Positions 27,724-36,805 of a stretch of DNA of 61,435 nucleotides are shown piece after piece. The DNA comes from Leptotrichia trevisanii DSM 22070. Lineage in GTDB: Bacteria > Fusobacteriota > Fusobacteriia > Fusobacteriales > Leptotrichiaceae. Below the pieces are notes generated by a model. That model was not told the origin of the DNA, made no database searches, and saw nothing but the letters and a program-made list of their open reading frames with translations. The translations under genes and the position numbers were made by a program. The DNA lies in the NCBI RefSeq assembly GCF_000482505.1, contig NZ_KI519445.1, forward strand, positions 1 through 61,435, in the 5' to 3' direction. How positions within the stretch are numbered: the stretch's first letter is position 1; each line of letters starts with the position of its first letter.

Positions 27724-28863
27724 CTATGAAATAACTTCAATTAAATTTTCGACAAAATAATCTATATCTTCAATAGTGGTATCTTTTCCAATGCTAATTC
27801 TAAATGAACCTTTCAATTCCTCATCAGTAAGCCCCATAGCCTTCAAAACGTGTGAATTTTCAAGCGAGCCTGACATGCATGCTGAACCGCCGCTTATGCA
27901 GATTCCTCTTAAATCTAGTGCTACCAGTAGCATTTGAATATCCACTCCTTCTATGTAGACATTTGTTGTTGTTGTTATTCTATCCGCTTTTTCTCCATTT
28001 ATTTTTATTTTTTTTCCAAGTTTTACAATTTCAGTTTTCAGTTTATTTTCTAAATAAGTTTGTAATTTTTCTTTTTTTTCTGACATTTCTTCCAAATTTT
28101 CATAAACTTCCTCAAGTGCCACACCAAGCCCCAAAACTCCGTGGACATTCTCTGTTCCAGCTCGTCTGTTTCTTTCCTGCGAGCCACCCCAGATTTCCTT
28201 TTCAACCGAATATTTTTTATCAATAAATACAAATCCTGCTCCCTTAGGCCCGTAAAATTTATGAGCTGTTGCTGTCAAAGCATTTATTTTCAAATCTTTT
28301 GGCAAAATTTCCAATTTCCCTATCGCCTGTACTGCATCCGTATGAAAAAATATATTTCTCTCTGCCAAAATTTCCCCAATTTCCTTAATTGGCTGAATAA
28401 CTCCAGTTTCATTATTCACAAACATTATCGAAACAAGTGCCGTATCTTCCCTCAATTCCTGTTTTAACTCCTCAATATCTACAACTCCATTTTCATCAAC
28501 GCCAATGTACGAAACTTCATATCCTTCATTTTCAAGCTGCTCAAAAGTCTTTAAAACCGTAGAATGCTCTATTTTAGACGTTATAATATGTTTCCCTTTA
28601 TCCTTGTTCGCCTTTAAAAACCCTCTTATCACAAGATTATTCCCTTCAGCCCCACCAGATGTAAACACAATTTCAGTCGTTTCCACCTTCAAATTCTGTG
28701 CAGCAATATGTCTTGCCCTTTCCACAGCTGATTTTGCCCGTTGTCCCAATGAATGCACAGAAGACGGATTTCCATAATTTTCACTAAACGATTTTGTCAT
28801 CTCTTCTATCACTTTGTCGGACATTTTTGTAGTTGCGGCATTATCTAAATATACTATTTTCAT
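27724..28863 (-). CDS. nifS: Cysteine desulfurase (NifS/IscS family)
   Basis: A pyridoxal phosphate enzyme that removes sulfur from cysteine for Fe-S clusters and tRNA thiolation. The 379 residues show YLDNAATT, ENYGNPSSVHSLG, the PLP lysine in TATAHKFYGPKGAG, RRAGTENVHG and the catalytic Cys in GGSACMSGS. I start at the ATG at 28863 with AAAGGAG upstream; the frame is open to 28890. No scaffold (iscU/nifU) or mnmA lies nearby, so the partner is not clear from context. Confidence 0.93.
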   Translation of the reverse strand: MKIVYLDNAATTKMSDKVIEEMTKSFSENYGNPSSVHSLGQRAKSAVERARHIAAQNLKVETTEIVFTSGGAEGNNLVIRGFLKANKDKGKHIITSKIEHSTVLKTFEQLENEGYEVSYIGVDENGVVDIEELKQELREDTALVSIMFVNNETGVIQPIKEIGEILAERNIFFHTDAVQAIGKLEILPKDLKINALTATAHKFYGPKGAGFVFIDKKYSVEKEIWGGSQERNRRAGTENVHGVLGLGVALEEVYENLEEMSEKKEKLQTYLENKLKTEIVKLGKKIKINGEKADRITTTTNVYIEGVDIQMLLVALDLRGICISGGSACMSGSLENSHVLKAMGLTDEELKGSFRISIGKDTTIEDIDYFVENLIEVIS

Positions 28864-28967
28864 TTTTAACTTTCTTCTCCTTTTTTTCATTTCATTATTT
28901 TATAATTTATAAAATTCTGTTATTTTAATTCTAAAATACATTTTACTTTTCTAATCATCTGCTTATC

Positions 28968-30011
28968 TTACCAAAAAATATATTTTTTTCTAAAAATCGG
29001 AAATTTCCTATCTACATACTCATTAACATAACATTGAGCTTCAGCATAACTTCCCATTATATTTAAAAAATCCAAAGAATCCTTAAAAATTACTATTTTT
29101 TCATCTTCCACTTTAAGTGCGATAATATAAGGAAATATTCTATTAAAATAATTAAGTTTTTCTTCTTCTGTTTCAAATTTATCTATTTTATTTTTTTCAG
29201 CAGTTTCAAAATACATTTTTAAACCTTCAATATACTCCATTTTTCGCTGTCCTGAAACTGTATATTTTCCTATTGCCTTTTCATATATCAAAAACATTAT
29301 CCCTAAAATTAACAAAATTATTCCAGAAAAAATATCCGCATACAATATCACGCCAATAAACCCGCCCACAGTAGTTGTTACATACAAAAATTTCAATAAT
29401 CCTCTCTGCATGCTATATACATATGCTAGCCATCCAAATATAAAAATTGTAAGAATCATCGAACTTGCAATATCTTTCTGCATTAATTTTGACAATGTAA
29501 AAGCCACACAAATTGCTATTCCCAAAATAAATGGAATAAAATATGAGTAATTATTTTTATAAATCATCTTTTTATATTTCTTTTCCAGAAAATGAACAAT
29601 TCGATTTTTATACCCAATCACTCCCAGTTTATTCCCAAACAAATCATTTTCCGAAAGAACATCCAGCAAATTATTTTCTTCCTCAAACAAGGTTTCTTTT
29701 CTCAATCTCAAATTATCCCTATTTTTCTTATTCAAAGTATATTTCCTATTTCCAGTACCAGCTTCATCAACTTCAGAAATGTATCCCTTTAGTATTAACG
29801 ACAATATTCCAATTTTCAATATTTCCTTTGAATCCCTCTCACCATTAATATAAGCCACAAACATTGCAGAAATGTAATCTGGCTCCACAAATTCAGGAAC
29901 AACTGCCTTTCTTTTCGGATCTCTTCCAAAAAAATACCATGTCAAAACAGAGTACACTACAACAAGCACAACCACAATAATTTCAATTATAACTATATAA
30001 GATTTATTCAT
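28968..30011 (-). CDS. DUF2207-like membrane protein, copy 2
   Basis: A 347-residue membrane protein with one N-terminal helix (residues 6-26) and three or four helices at about 150-250. The segment WYFFGRDPKRKAVVPEF, followed by ISAMFVAYINGERD and ILKIGILSLILKGYI, is like the cytoplasmic half of DUF2207 (YciQ-type) proteins, but the N-terminal extracellular DUF2207 domain is absent. It is a clear paralog of the gene at 30082-31143 (same start motif, GKYTVSGQRKMEYIEG, similar end). The function is unknown. AAGGAG precedes the ATG. Confidence 0.7.
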   Translation of the reverse strand: MNKSYIVIIEIIVVVLVVVYSVLTWYFFGRDPKRKAVVPEFVEPDYISAMFVAYINGERDSKEILKIGILSLILKGYISEVDEAGTGNRKYTLNKKNRDNLRLRKETLFEEENNLLDVLSENDLFGNKLGVIGYKNRIVHFLEKKYKKMIYKNNYSYFIPFILGIAICVAFTLSKLMQKDIASSMILTIFIFGWLAYVYSMQRGLLKFLYVTTTVGGFIGVILYADIFSGIILLILGIMFLIYEKAIGKYTVSGQRKMEYIEGLKMYFETAEKNKIDKFETEEEKLNYFNRIFPYIIALKVEDEKIVIFKDSLDFLNIMGSYAEAQCYVNEYVDRKFPIFRKKYIFW

Positions 30012-30081
30012 TAATCAGCTCCTTTAATACATTTTTATATTTTAACCTTCTCAAGCTCCAAACTTGTCTAATCTTAATAAG

Positions 30082-31143
30082 TCAAGCTTTAAAAAAATCA
30101 AATACATTTTTAAACAATTTATTAGGAAATATTGAAACTGTATATTCATCGACAAAATATTTTGCCTCTTTGTAATTTCCCATCATATTTAAAAAATTTA
30201 AAGAATCCATAAATAATTTAAAACTTTCATCTTCTATTTCAAGTGCAACAGCATAAGGAAGCAAATAATTAAAATAATTCAATTTTTCCTCTTGCGTTTC
30301 AAATTTATCTATCCTGTATCTTTCTGTTGTATTAAAATACATTTTCATCCCTTCGATATATTCCATTTTTCTTCTTCCTGCAGTCGTGTACTTTCCTATC
30401 GCTTTTTCATAAACCAAAAATATTATCCCTAAAGTAAATAAACTTATGCCCGAATAAATATCAACATACATTATAACCCCAATAATTCCACCTATAACAA
30501 CTGTAATATATAAAAATTTCAAAACTCCCCTTGACATATCATACACAAGTTTTAACCATATAATTCCTGCTATTGTGGTACGAACTGAATTTTCAACACT
30601 TCCCTTTGTTAATTTCAATAATATAAGAAATAATAAAATCACAGTTCCTAAAATAAATGGAATAAAACAAAAATAATTATTTTTATATATCGTTTTCTTA
30701 TATTTTTTCTCTAAAAAATATACAATACGGTTTTTATATTTTAAAATTAACTGTTTGTTGGAAAATAAGTCCCCCTCAGACAAAATATCCAGTAATTCAT
30801 TTTCTTCTTCAAATAAATTTGTCTTTCTTAATTCTAAATTTTTTTTATTTTTACTATTCAAAATAAATTTTTTAATTTTTCCTTTTTTATCTTTAATAAC
30901 GGAAATATAATTTTTGGATAATAATGACAGTATTCCAATCTTTAATATTCTTATTGAATCTCTTTCTCCATTAATATATGCCATGAACATTGCAGAAATA
31001 TTATGTGGCACATTAAATTCAGGAACAACGGCTTTTCTCTTCGGATCCCTTCCAAAAAAATACCAAGTTAAGACAGAATACACTGTAACAACTACAACTA
31101 TGATAATTTCCAAAATTTTTATAACAAAATCCACATTTCCCAC
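30082..31143 (-). CDS. DUF2207-like membrane protein, copy 1
   Basis: A 353-residue paralog of the next gene downstream, with the same topology and motifs (WYFFGRDPKRKAVVPEF, ISAMFMAYINGERDS, GKYTTAGRRKMEYIEG). It also lacks the N-terminal DUF2207 domain. The start is a GTG at 31143 with AGGAG 7 bases upstream. It begins only 16 bases after the AAA ATPase gene, so it is probably in one transcript with the accessory run upstream. The two copies look like a tandem duplication. Confidence 0.7.
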   Translation of the reverse strand: MGNVDFVIKILEIIIVVVVTVYSVLTWYFFGRDPKRKAVVPEFNVPHNISAMFMAYINGERDSIRILKIGILSLLSKNYISVIKDKKGKIKKFILNSKNKKNLELRKTNLFEEENELLDILSEGDLFSNKQLILKYKNRIVYFLEKKYKKTIYKNNYFCFIPFILGTVILLFLILLKLTKGSVENSVRTTIAGIIWLKLVYDMSRGVLKFLYITVVIGGIIGVIMYVDIYSGISLFTLGIIFLVYEKAIGKYTTAGRRKMEYIEGMKMYFNTTERYRIDKFETQEEKLNYFNYLLPYAVALEIEDESFKLFMDSLNFLNMMGNYKEAKYFVDEYTVSIFPNKLFKNVFDFFKA

Positions 31144-31159
31144 ATCTAAACTCCTAAAA

Positions 31160-32803
31160 CTAAAAATTCACTCTTTCATACTTCATTTTCAATTTCTTCC
31201 GGTAAAATCCAAGCCCAATGTGGATTATTTCTTTAACTCCACGATTTTTCAGCTCTACATCATATTCCTTCTCTCTAATCTGCTCAAATCCTTCCATCGC
31301 ATAATTTTCCATTTCCTCTTCATTTCCTGCCACTTTAAATTCAAAAATATATGCTGGATTTTCCTTATTTTTAGGCTCAAGTACCAAATCAGCCCTTCCA
31401 TACCCACTTTCCCTTTCAGAAAGCCTAATATAGTCATTTCCCAGAACTATGAAAATCCCTATTAAAAATACTTTGTAATATTTCTCATCCTTATCTGTAT
31501 CAAAATAACTTAGCGAGGATAATATCTCATCTTGAAGCCCTTTTGCAAATTCTTCTATTTTCCCCTTTTTCAAGTCTTTTATAATATTTGTAAATTTTTG
31601 AGTTTTTCTAATAAATCTGGCAATAAACCTGTTCTCAAAAAACTCCAGTATTTCGTTATTCGGTATCCTTATAGGATACTCATTATCTACTTTTTCCCCA
31701 CCAATCGTCAAATAGCCCGCATACAGAAATAATTGCCATATATCATCTGTATCAAAAGTAAATTCAGAATAATCATTTATTTCCTTATAAATTTTTTCCT
31801 TATTAAATAATTTCCCCAAATCATCAAATATTTCCTTATTCCCTTTATCAAGCATTTCATCTATCAATTTATTCCCTGAAACTCCTATCCAGTAAGGACG
31901 TAATTGCCCAGCTGACAAAAAATTAATAATCGACCAAGGATTATAGATTTCACTATCTCCAAACTGATAACCGTCATACCATTTCTTAACTTCCTCCAGC
32001 TCATATTCAAGCTCATAATATTTCACAGCTCTTATGACTTCATTTTCTGTAAGTCCAAAAAACTCAGAATATTTTTCACTAAATATTGTATTTACTTTCA
32101 GATTGTTAAGCCCTGAAAAAATTCCCTCTTTTGCAATCCGTAAAATTCCTGTCATAATCCCAAATTGCAAATACTCATTATCCTTCAAGGCTTCTCCGTA
32201 AAATCTTTTGAAAAACGAAATTGCCTTTTTATAGTACCCTGCTTGATATGACTGAATTATTGGAGTATCGTATTCATCAATTAAAACGACAACTTTCTTT
32301 TTTCCATAATAATCATACAGATATTTTGTTAAATTTTTTAAAGAATTTTTCCAGTCTGCCCCATCACGTTTGAACCAGATATTATCAAATTCATACAACT
32401 TTCTTTCATCCAACTTTTCTCTTATAAAGCTGAATTCATCATACATATTACTTATCAAGTTTCTTATTTCAAAATAACAGTCTTCCCACTCATCTTCCTC
32501 AATATTCTTGAAACTTACGAATATTACCGGATATTTCCCCTGTTCACTTGCATATTCACTTTCTGAGATATTAAGATTGTCAAATAATTTTTTGTTTTCT
32601 TCCCTGTTTTCAAAATCAAAAAAATATCTTATCATTGACATATTAAGTGTTTTTCCAAATCTTCTTGGACGAGTGAATAGATTTACATTTGCTCCATCTT
32701 TTAAAATATTACTAATCAATCCTGTTTTATCAACATAATAGTAATTTTCTTCTATTATTCTTTTAAAATCAGACATTCCTATCGGTAATCGCTTTTTTCT
32801 CAT
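31160..32803 (-). CDS. AAA-ATPase-like protein with C-terminal PD-(D/E)XK domain (DUF1703 type)
   Basis: A 547-residue protein of the AAA-ATPase_like/PDDEXK_9 family, common in Fusobacteria and Bacteroidetes. The N-terminus has YYVDKTGLI and a Walker A-like TRPRRFGKTLNMSM; VVVLIDEYDTPI is the Walker B. The C-terminal nuclease-like domain has GRADLVLEP and YIFEFKVAGNEEE (Asp, then Glu-x-Lys), then QIREKEY. Biochemical function is not established. It starts about 20 bases after the DUF6339-like gene, which places it in the same run as the GHKL ATPase module. Confidence 0.85.
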   Translation of the reverse strand: MRKKRLPIGMSDFKRIIEENYYYVDKTGLISNILKDGANVNLFTRPRRFGKTLNMSMIRYFFDFENREENKKLFDNLNISESEYASEQGKYPVIFVSFKNIEEDEWEDCYFEIRNLISNMYDEFSFIREKLDERKLYEFDNIWFKRDGADWKNSLKNLTKYLYDYYGKKKVVVLIDEYDTPIIQSYQAGYYKKAISFFKRFYGEALKDNEYLQFGIMTGILRIAKEGIFSGLNNLKVNTIFSEKYSEFFGLTENEVIRAVKYYELEYELEEVKKWYDGYQFGDSEIYNPWSIINFLSAGQLRPYWIGVSGNKLIDEMLDKGNKEIFDDLGKLFNKEKIYKEINDYSEFTFDTDDIWQLFLYAGYLTIGGEKVDNEYPIRIPNNEILEFFENRFIARFIRKTQKFTNIIKDLKKGKIEEFAKGLQDEILSSLSYFDTDKDEKYYKVFLIGIFIVLGNDYIRLSERESGYGRADLVLEPKNKENPAYIFEFKVAGNEEEMENYAMEGFEQIREKEYDVELKNRGVKEIIHIGLGFYRKKLKMKYERVNF

Positions 32804-32824
32804 TTTTTCACCCCATTTTTTATT

Positions 32825-33565
32825 TTATGTATACAATAAATTTTCTATTTTCCTCGAAATTTTTTCTTTCAGTTCTTCTTTTTCAAAATAATCCAGTATT
32901 ACTGAACCTCCTAAAATATTTAAATACATAACAATATCTGTAAAATTTTCTCTTTTTATTTTTACTCCATTTTTCTCAAATTCTAAAATTGTTTCTAAAA
33001 ATACTGATGTAATTTTCTGGCTGTTACTAAAATTGCTGGCAAATAGGCCTGATATTCTTCCAGAAAAATCAGTTTTAAATACATCCAGTAATTCAAAAGG
33101 ATTATCTCTTTCTTCATCATAAACTAGTTTTCCCGTCCACCATAATTTTGCCAACAAATGCTTGATTAACGAGCCTTTTTTACCATTTGAAAAAAAATAT
33201 AATTTTTTTATTTTTTGTGTATCTAATTTCTTCTTATCTAATGCTGAACGATATTTCATATAATCCCAGAAATCTGAATGTGCCATTCCAGCCCATAGTC
33301 TTTCGTTTGCAGCTTCAACATTCGTCAAGTCCTTCAAGGAAGTATACATAATTTTCACATTTTCAATATCACTTTCACTCGGCTTTTCATAAGACATATT
33401 TAATTTAAATTCAGGAATTTCCTTTTTAAACTCTAAAAATGGATTATTATTTTGAAAAAACTCAAAAATCCATTCATTCGAGTTTGATTTGTAACTCTCT
33501 AAATTATTTTCAATATTTTCTCTAAGTTCCTCCAGCGTATTTTCATGTAAAAACTTTAATTTCAT
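32825..33565 (-). CDS. DUF6339-like protein
   Basis: A 246-residue soluble protein. The block ANERLWAGMAHSDFWDYMKYR (about residues 83-103), with its pattern of Arg-Leu-Trp and Phe-Trp-x-Tyr, and HLLAKLWWTGKL further on look like the DUF6339 family, which has no known function. The start overlaps the stop of the preceding gene in an ATGA, so the two are translationally coupled. It is the third gene of the GHKL ATPase module. The family name is from memory of sequence patterns and should be taken as likely, not certain. Confidence 0.7.
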   Translation of the reverse strand: MKLKFLHENTLEELRENIENNLESYKSNSNEWIFEFFQNNNPFLEFKKEIPEFKLNMSYEKPSESDIENVKIMYTSLKDLTNVEAANERLWAGMAHSDFWDYMKYRSALDKKKLDTQKIKKLYFFSNGKKGSLIKHLLAKLWWTGKLVYDEERDNPFELLDVFKTDFSGRISGLFASNFSNSQKITSVFLETILEFEKNGVKIKRENFTDIVMYLNILGGSVILDYFEKEELKEKISRKIENLLYT

Positions 33566-34440
33566 TCATCTTCCCCCTCTTCCTGCACAACTCCAATCTG
33601 TTTCATAGCTTCAAGGCTTCTCCCAATCGGATAATTTATTATTTTCTGTGCCAAGCTATAGGACTGGTAACTTTCAATATTTTCCCAGTTTAACTCAATC
33701 TCAAGATTTTCTAATACTTTTTTTATTGTCCTAAACCAGACATAATCATCATAATTATCATAATCATCTGTCTTTAAGTTTTCCAGAACATAAACTAATG
33801 CTGGAAATATAAGGGATGAATGCAAAATTTCTTGATTAGGTTTACTTTGAGATAACATTGCTATATTCTCGTATTCTTCTTTTGGAAGTATTATTTTTAT
33901 TTTATTTCCCATTATATCAAATTTTACTTCCTTTTCTTCTTTTTCAGCAGTATTTCTCACTAAACAAAAAATTGAAGATGGCTCTCCCAAATTATCATTT
34001 TCCTTTTCAATATGTATTTTAAACTGCCTTGCAATTGCTAGAATACTGGATTTTTCAATAAAAAAGGAAATATCACTATAATCTTCATTAAAATTTATAT
34101 TTATATAATTTTCAATATTCTTTTTAGCTACAATAAAAGTCGAAACCGTTATTTTACTGTCAATTTTTTCTTCTGAAATAAAAATTTTTTTCTTTCCATC
34201 ACCCGACTTCACAATTTCCCTGTATAAAGTCGCCAAGCATTCTATTCTGAACACAAATTCCGCATATCCGTCATTTATCAATCCTAGTAATCCCAAATCA
34301 TCTGTAACTGCTTCCAGACTAACTCCAATTTTTCCAATCCCCTTTTCCACTTCCACTTTTGCCATAAAAATCGAATTTAAATAATCGTCATTAAAATAAG
34401 TTAGTACAGGATACGGATACAACTTATGTTCGATATTCAT
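33562..34440 (-). CDS. Unknown protein of the GHKL ATPase module
   Basis: A 292-residue soluble protein that I do not recognise. The first two thirds look beta-rich (KVEVEKGIGKIGVSLEAV, EFVFRIECLATLYREIV), the last third is helical (LIFPALVYVLENLK, FRTIKKVLENLEIEL). I start at the ATG at 34440, which has GGAGGTGG 9 bases upstream, so the gene overlaps the end of the ATPase gene by 17 bases; the frame is open to 34467. It overlaps the next gene by 4 bases. Tight coupling on both sides suggests a subunit of a complex with fixed stoichiometry. Confidence 0.7.
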   Translation of the reverse strand: MNIEHKLYPYPVLTYFNDDYLNSIFMAKVEVEKGIGKIGVSLEAVTDDLGLLGLINDGYAEFVFRIECLATLYREIVKSGDGKKKIFISEEKIDSKITVSTFIVAKKNIENYININFNEDYSDISFFIEKSSILAIARQFKIHIEKENDNLGEPSSIFCLVRNTAEKEEKEVKFDIMGNKIKIILPKEEYENIAMLSQSKPNQEILHSSLIFPALVYVLENLKTDDYDNYDDYVWFRTIKKVLENLEIELNWENIESYQSYSLAQKIINYPIGRSLEAMKQIGVVQEEGEDE

Positions 34441-36463
34441 AAACATCCACCTCCATTGAACATTCATCAGAATAATTTAAAATAAATGTAAGCGAAAATT
34501 TCTGATTTATTTTTAAATCTTCAATATAAATTTTATCCTGCTTTATTCTAAGCGGCTTTTCAAAATCATCATTTTCATACGCATCCCTAATTTTTGCCTT
34601 CACACTTGCCTGCTCTCCAGAAAGGCTAATTTTTACACTACCCTTTTCAATATCTTTTTTCGGCAATATCACAAGTTTATATTTTCTCATTTTTTTATTT
34701 ATTAAAATAACTCTATTTTCCACATTTGATACAATATCTATTTTTTTTATATCAATAATTCCATCTTCATCCTCCATTATGGAAAATTCCTTTTGTAAAT
34801 TTCTTTTACTTATTTCTCCATTTTTATCAAATAACATTTTTTCATTTTCCATTTCAATATTGGCAAAACTTCCCTTTTCATCAGTAATATTTCTATTTGT
34901 TTCTTCTATATCTTTATTAACATTTTTTCTATTTGGAACACTTTCTATTTCTTCTACAGCCAAATTTTTCGTTTTATTACTAATCTTTTCCGTTCTTTCC
35001 CTTTCACGTTTCCTATCTACAAAAATCGTATTATCTGGCAAATATTCCCCTATTCCATCCATATCCATACGATCTTCCATTTTATTTTTCCCAAGTTCCA
35101 TTATTTTATCACGAATCATTTTTTTCAATTCCCTCAGCACATTCTTTGCATTCTTATCCGAATGTCTGTCAGGCTCCCAGTTATCATGCTGTGGCGTTTC
35201 CATCTCACGAAAATATTTATTTATATCTTCTCCTACAAGCGTAAAAATTGCCGAAAAATGTAAAAATGATTTAAAATTTTTCAAATCAAATATTTTCATC
35301 CCATTGCTTCTTGCCATAAGCACCTGCCTATTAAAATCCCCATACAAAATCCTCAATTCATAATCCCCTAAATCCTGAAACGAATCCTGTGAAACAAAAT
35401 AATTACCCAAATCCATATCATCTATTTCATCATTTATAATTTTTATTTTTTCATTTTCACTATTTGTAAAATTTTCACCATTCTGATTATCCTGATCCAA
35501 ATTCTCATTATTTTCAGCACTTACCTCATTTGAGTCAGTCGCTTTTAGAACTCTGTAATAGTCCCATATCGACTGATATTTCTTCTTTTTATTAATTCCA
35601 TAATCAATTATATTTTTTAAAAGTGTTTTTTGTGAAAGCACGTTCTGATTAATTTTTACAATAAGATTCCGTTTATAAATTGATATTAAAAAATTATCTA
35701 AAATCGCAACCACAAGCTCCTCTTCCCAATTTTTATTTTCCAAAAATCCAATTATATACAAATCCGTTCCAGTTTGCCCTTTTCTTCTAAAATTTTCATC
35801 AAGGACAATTTCTTCAAAAATAGGGGTATTTTTATCAGTATCTCCATAATATCCTATCCCTTGAGTAAATTTATCATTCTCATCATTATCAATCAAAAAA
35901 GAAATCAGCCTTGCCACTCCTTGTGTCGCCAACACTCCTTCCGTATCATAAGTTGTATAAAAAATTGTCCTTAATTCCGAACAGGCAAATGGAGCTGATT
36001 TTCCAATTCCATAGCTTCCACCCGACATTCCAGTCTTGTTTGAAATTCCCGATGATTTGATAAGACTTAGCCATGGTGTTATCTTCGTACTCGTACTTTT
36101 TGAGCCAAGCAATCCTGTTGTATTAAAATCACTTATTCTCAAAACTGTTATTTTCTCTTTTTCTATTTTTTCACACGCATTTTCAAAAAATTTTCTTGCC
36201 TTTTCATCTGAGCTGGAAAAAAGGCATCTTTTCAGTGCATTTCTCAATTTCTCATAACCAGGAATTTTTTTTGTTTCAATTTCAAGTTTAAAAAATTCTA
36301 CTCCCACAGGTATATTTTTTATCCGCTGTGCATCCAATGAATTCTGACATATCTCCTTGGCAAGCGAAGCAAATAGTTTCCCCCGAAAAGTTTCAATTCC
36401 GGCCTCACTGATTCCATGCCACTCTGAATAATTATTTTCTGGAAAATTCCAATTTATAGCCAT
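34424..36463 (-). CDS. GHKL (HATPase) ATPase, MORC/MutL-like
   Basis: A 679-residue protein whose first third is a GHKL ATP-binding domain: N box KEICQNSLDA (Glu37, Asn41), a D-box at LRISDFNTTGL (about residue 115), and a glycine-rich lid GMSGGSYGIGKSAPFA (about 150-163). Unlike histidine kinases there is no phosphoacceptor helix. The lid resembles ATPases of the MORC/MutL-like group that Iyer, Abhiman and Aravind (2008) found in restriction-type operons. The middle and end are unrecognised, with a Lys/Glu/Asn-rich linker near 330-350 and 490-560. The ATG at 36463 has AGGAGGG upstream. It is the first gene of the module. Confidence 0.75.
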   Translation of the reverse strand: MAINWNFPENNYSEWHGISEAGIETFRGKLFASLAKEICQNSLDAQRIKNIPVGVEFFKLEIETKKIPGYEKLRNALKRCLFSSSDEKARKFFENACEKIEKEKITVLRISDFNTTGLLGSKSTSTKITPWLSLIKSSGISNKTGMSGGSYGIGKSAPFACSELRTIFYTTYDTEGVLATQGVARLISFLIDNDENDKFTQGIGYYGDTDKNTPIFEEIVLDENFRRKGQTGTDLYIIGFLENKNWEEELVVAILDNFLISIYKRNLIVKINQNVLSQKTLLKNIIDYGINKKKKYQSIWDYYRVLKATDSNEVSAENNENLDQDNQNGENFTNSENEKIKIINDEIDDMDLGNYFVSQDSFQDLGDYELRILYGDFNRQVLMARSNGMKIFDLKNFKSFLHFSAIFTLVGEDINKYFREMETPQHDNWEPDRHSDKNAKNVLRELKKMIRDKIMELGKNKMEDRMDMDGIGEYLPDNTIFVDRKRERERTEKISNKTKNLAVEEIESVPNRKNVNKDIEETNRNITDEKGSFANIEMENEKMLFDKNGEISKRNLQKEFSIMEDEDGIIDIKKIDIVSNVENRVILINKKMRKYKLVILPKKDIEKGSVKISLSGEQASVKAKIRDAYENDDFEKPLRIKQDKIYIEDLKINQKFSLTFILNYSDECSMEVDVYEYRT

Positions 36464-36501
36464 AATTTCCAACCCTCCTAAACAGCCTAATATTTACCAT
36501 A

Positions 36502-36530
36502 ATTATATCATTAAAAAAATTTTCTTTCAA
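36502..36530 (-). promoter_or_regulatory. Promoter of the GHKL ATPase module
   Basis: On the minus strand TTGAAA and TATAAT are 17 bases apart, about 40 bases before the ATPase start. It is back-to-back with the tRNA-Thr promoter, 18 bases away. Confidence 0.75.
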
Positions 36531-36548
36531 TAAAAACAAAAATTTCCC

Positions 36549-36577
36549 TTGACATTAAGGGAAAAATTCGATATAAT
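36549..36577 (+). promoter_or_regulatory. Promoter of tRNA-Thr
   Basis: A full consensus sigma-70 promoter: TTGACA, 17 bases, TATAAT. It ends about 18 bases before the tRNA, so its start point is a few bases upstream of the mature 5' end. Confidence 0.85.
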
Positions 36578-36595
36578 AATTTTGTTAAATTTTTT

Positions 36596-36671
<76 letters not shown>

Positions 36672-36702
36672 CTTTATAAAAATCACTCATATTATAATTT
36701 AG

Positions 36703-36733
36703 AACTATTTTATTTCGGTAAAATAGTTTTTTT
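36703..36733 (+). terminator. Intrinsic terminator of tRNA-Thr
   Basis: AACTATTTTA and TAAAATAGTT form a perfect 10-bp stem with a 6-base loop (TTTCGG), followed by TTTTTTT. Confidence 0.85.
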
Positions 36734-36805
36734 ATTTGTAAAAATATTACTAATCAAGTAAAATATATTTTTTAGTATTTTACGCATAATCTTAAACTTG
36801 ATTTC

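Noticed and set aside
30914-31465. Open frame of 183 codons on the plus strand across two minus-strand genes
   Set aside because: It spans the junction of the DUF2207-like and AAA ATPase genes on the opposite strand and has no recognisable protein content.
34779-35363. Open frame of 194 codons on the plus strand
   Set aside because: It is antisense to the GHKL ATPase gene and its Ser/Phe-rich, low-complexity translation is typical of a shadow frame of an AT-rich Lys/Glu/Asn-rich gene.
36703-36733. Hairpin as a recombination site for an island at tRNA-Thr
   Set aside because: The T run right after the stem makes it an ordinary terminator of the tRNA transcript.
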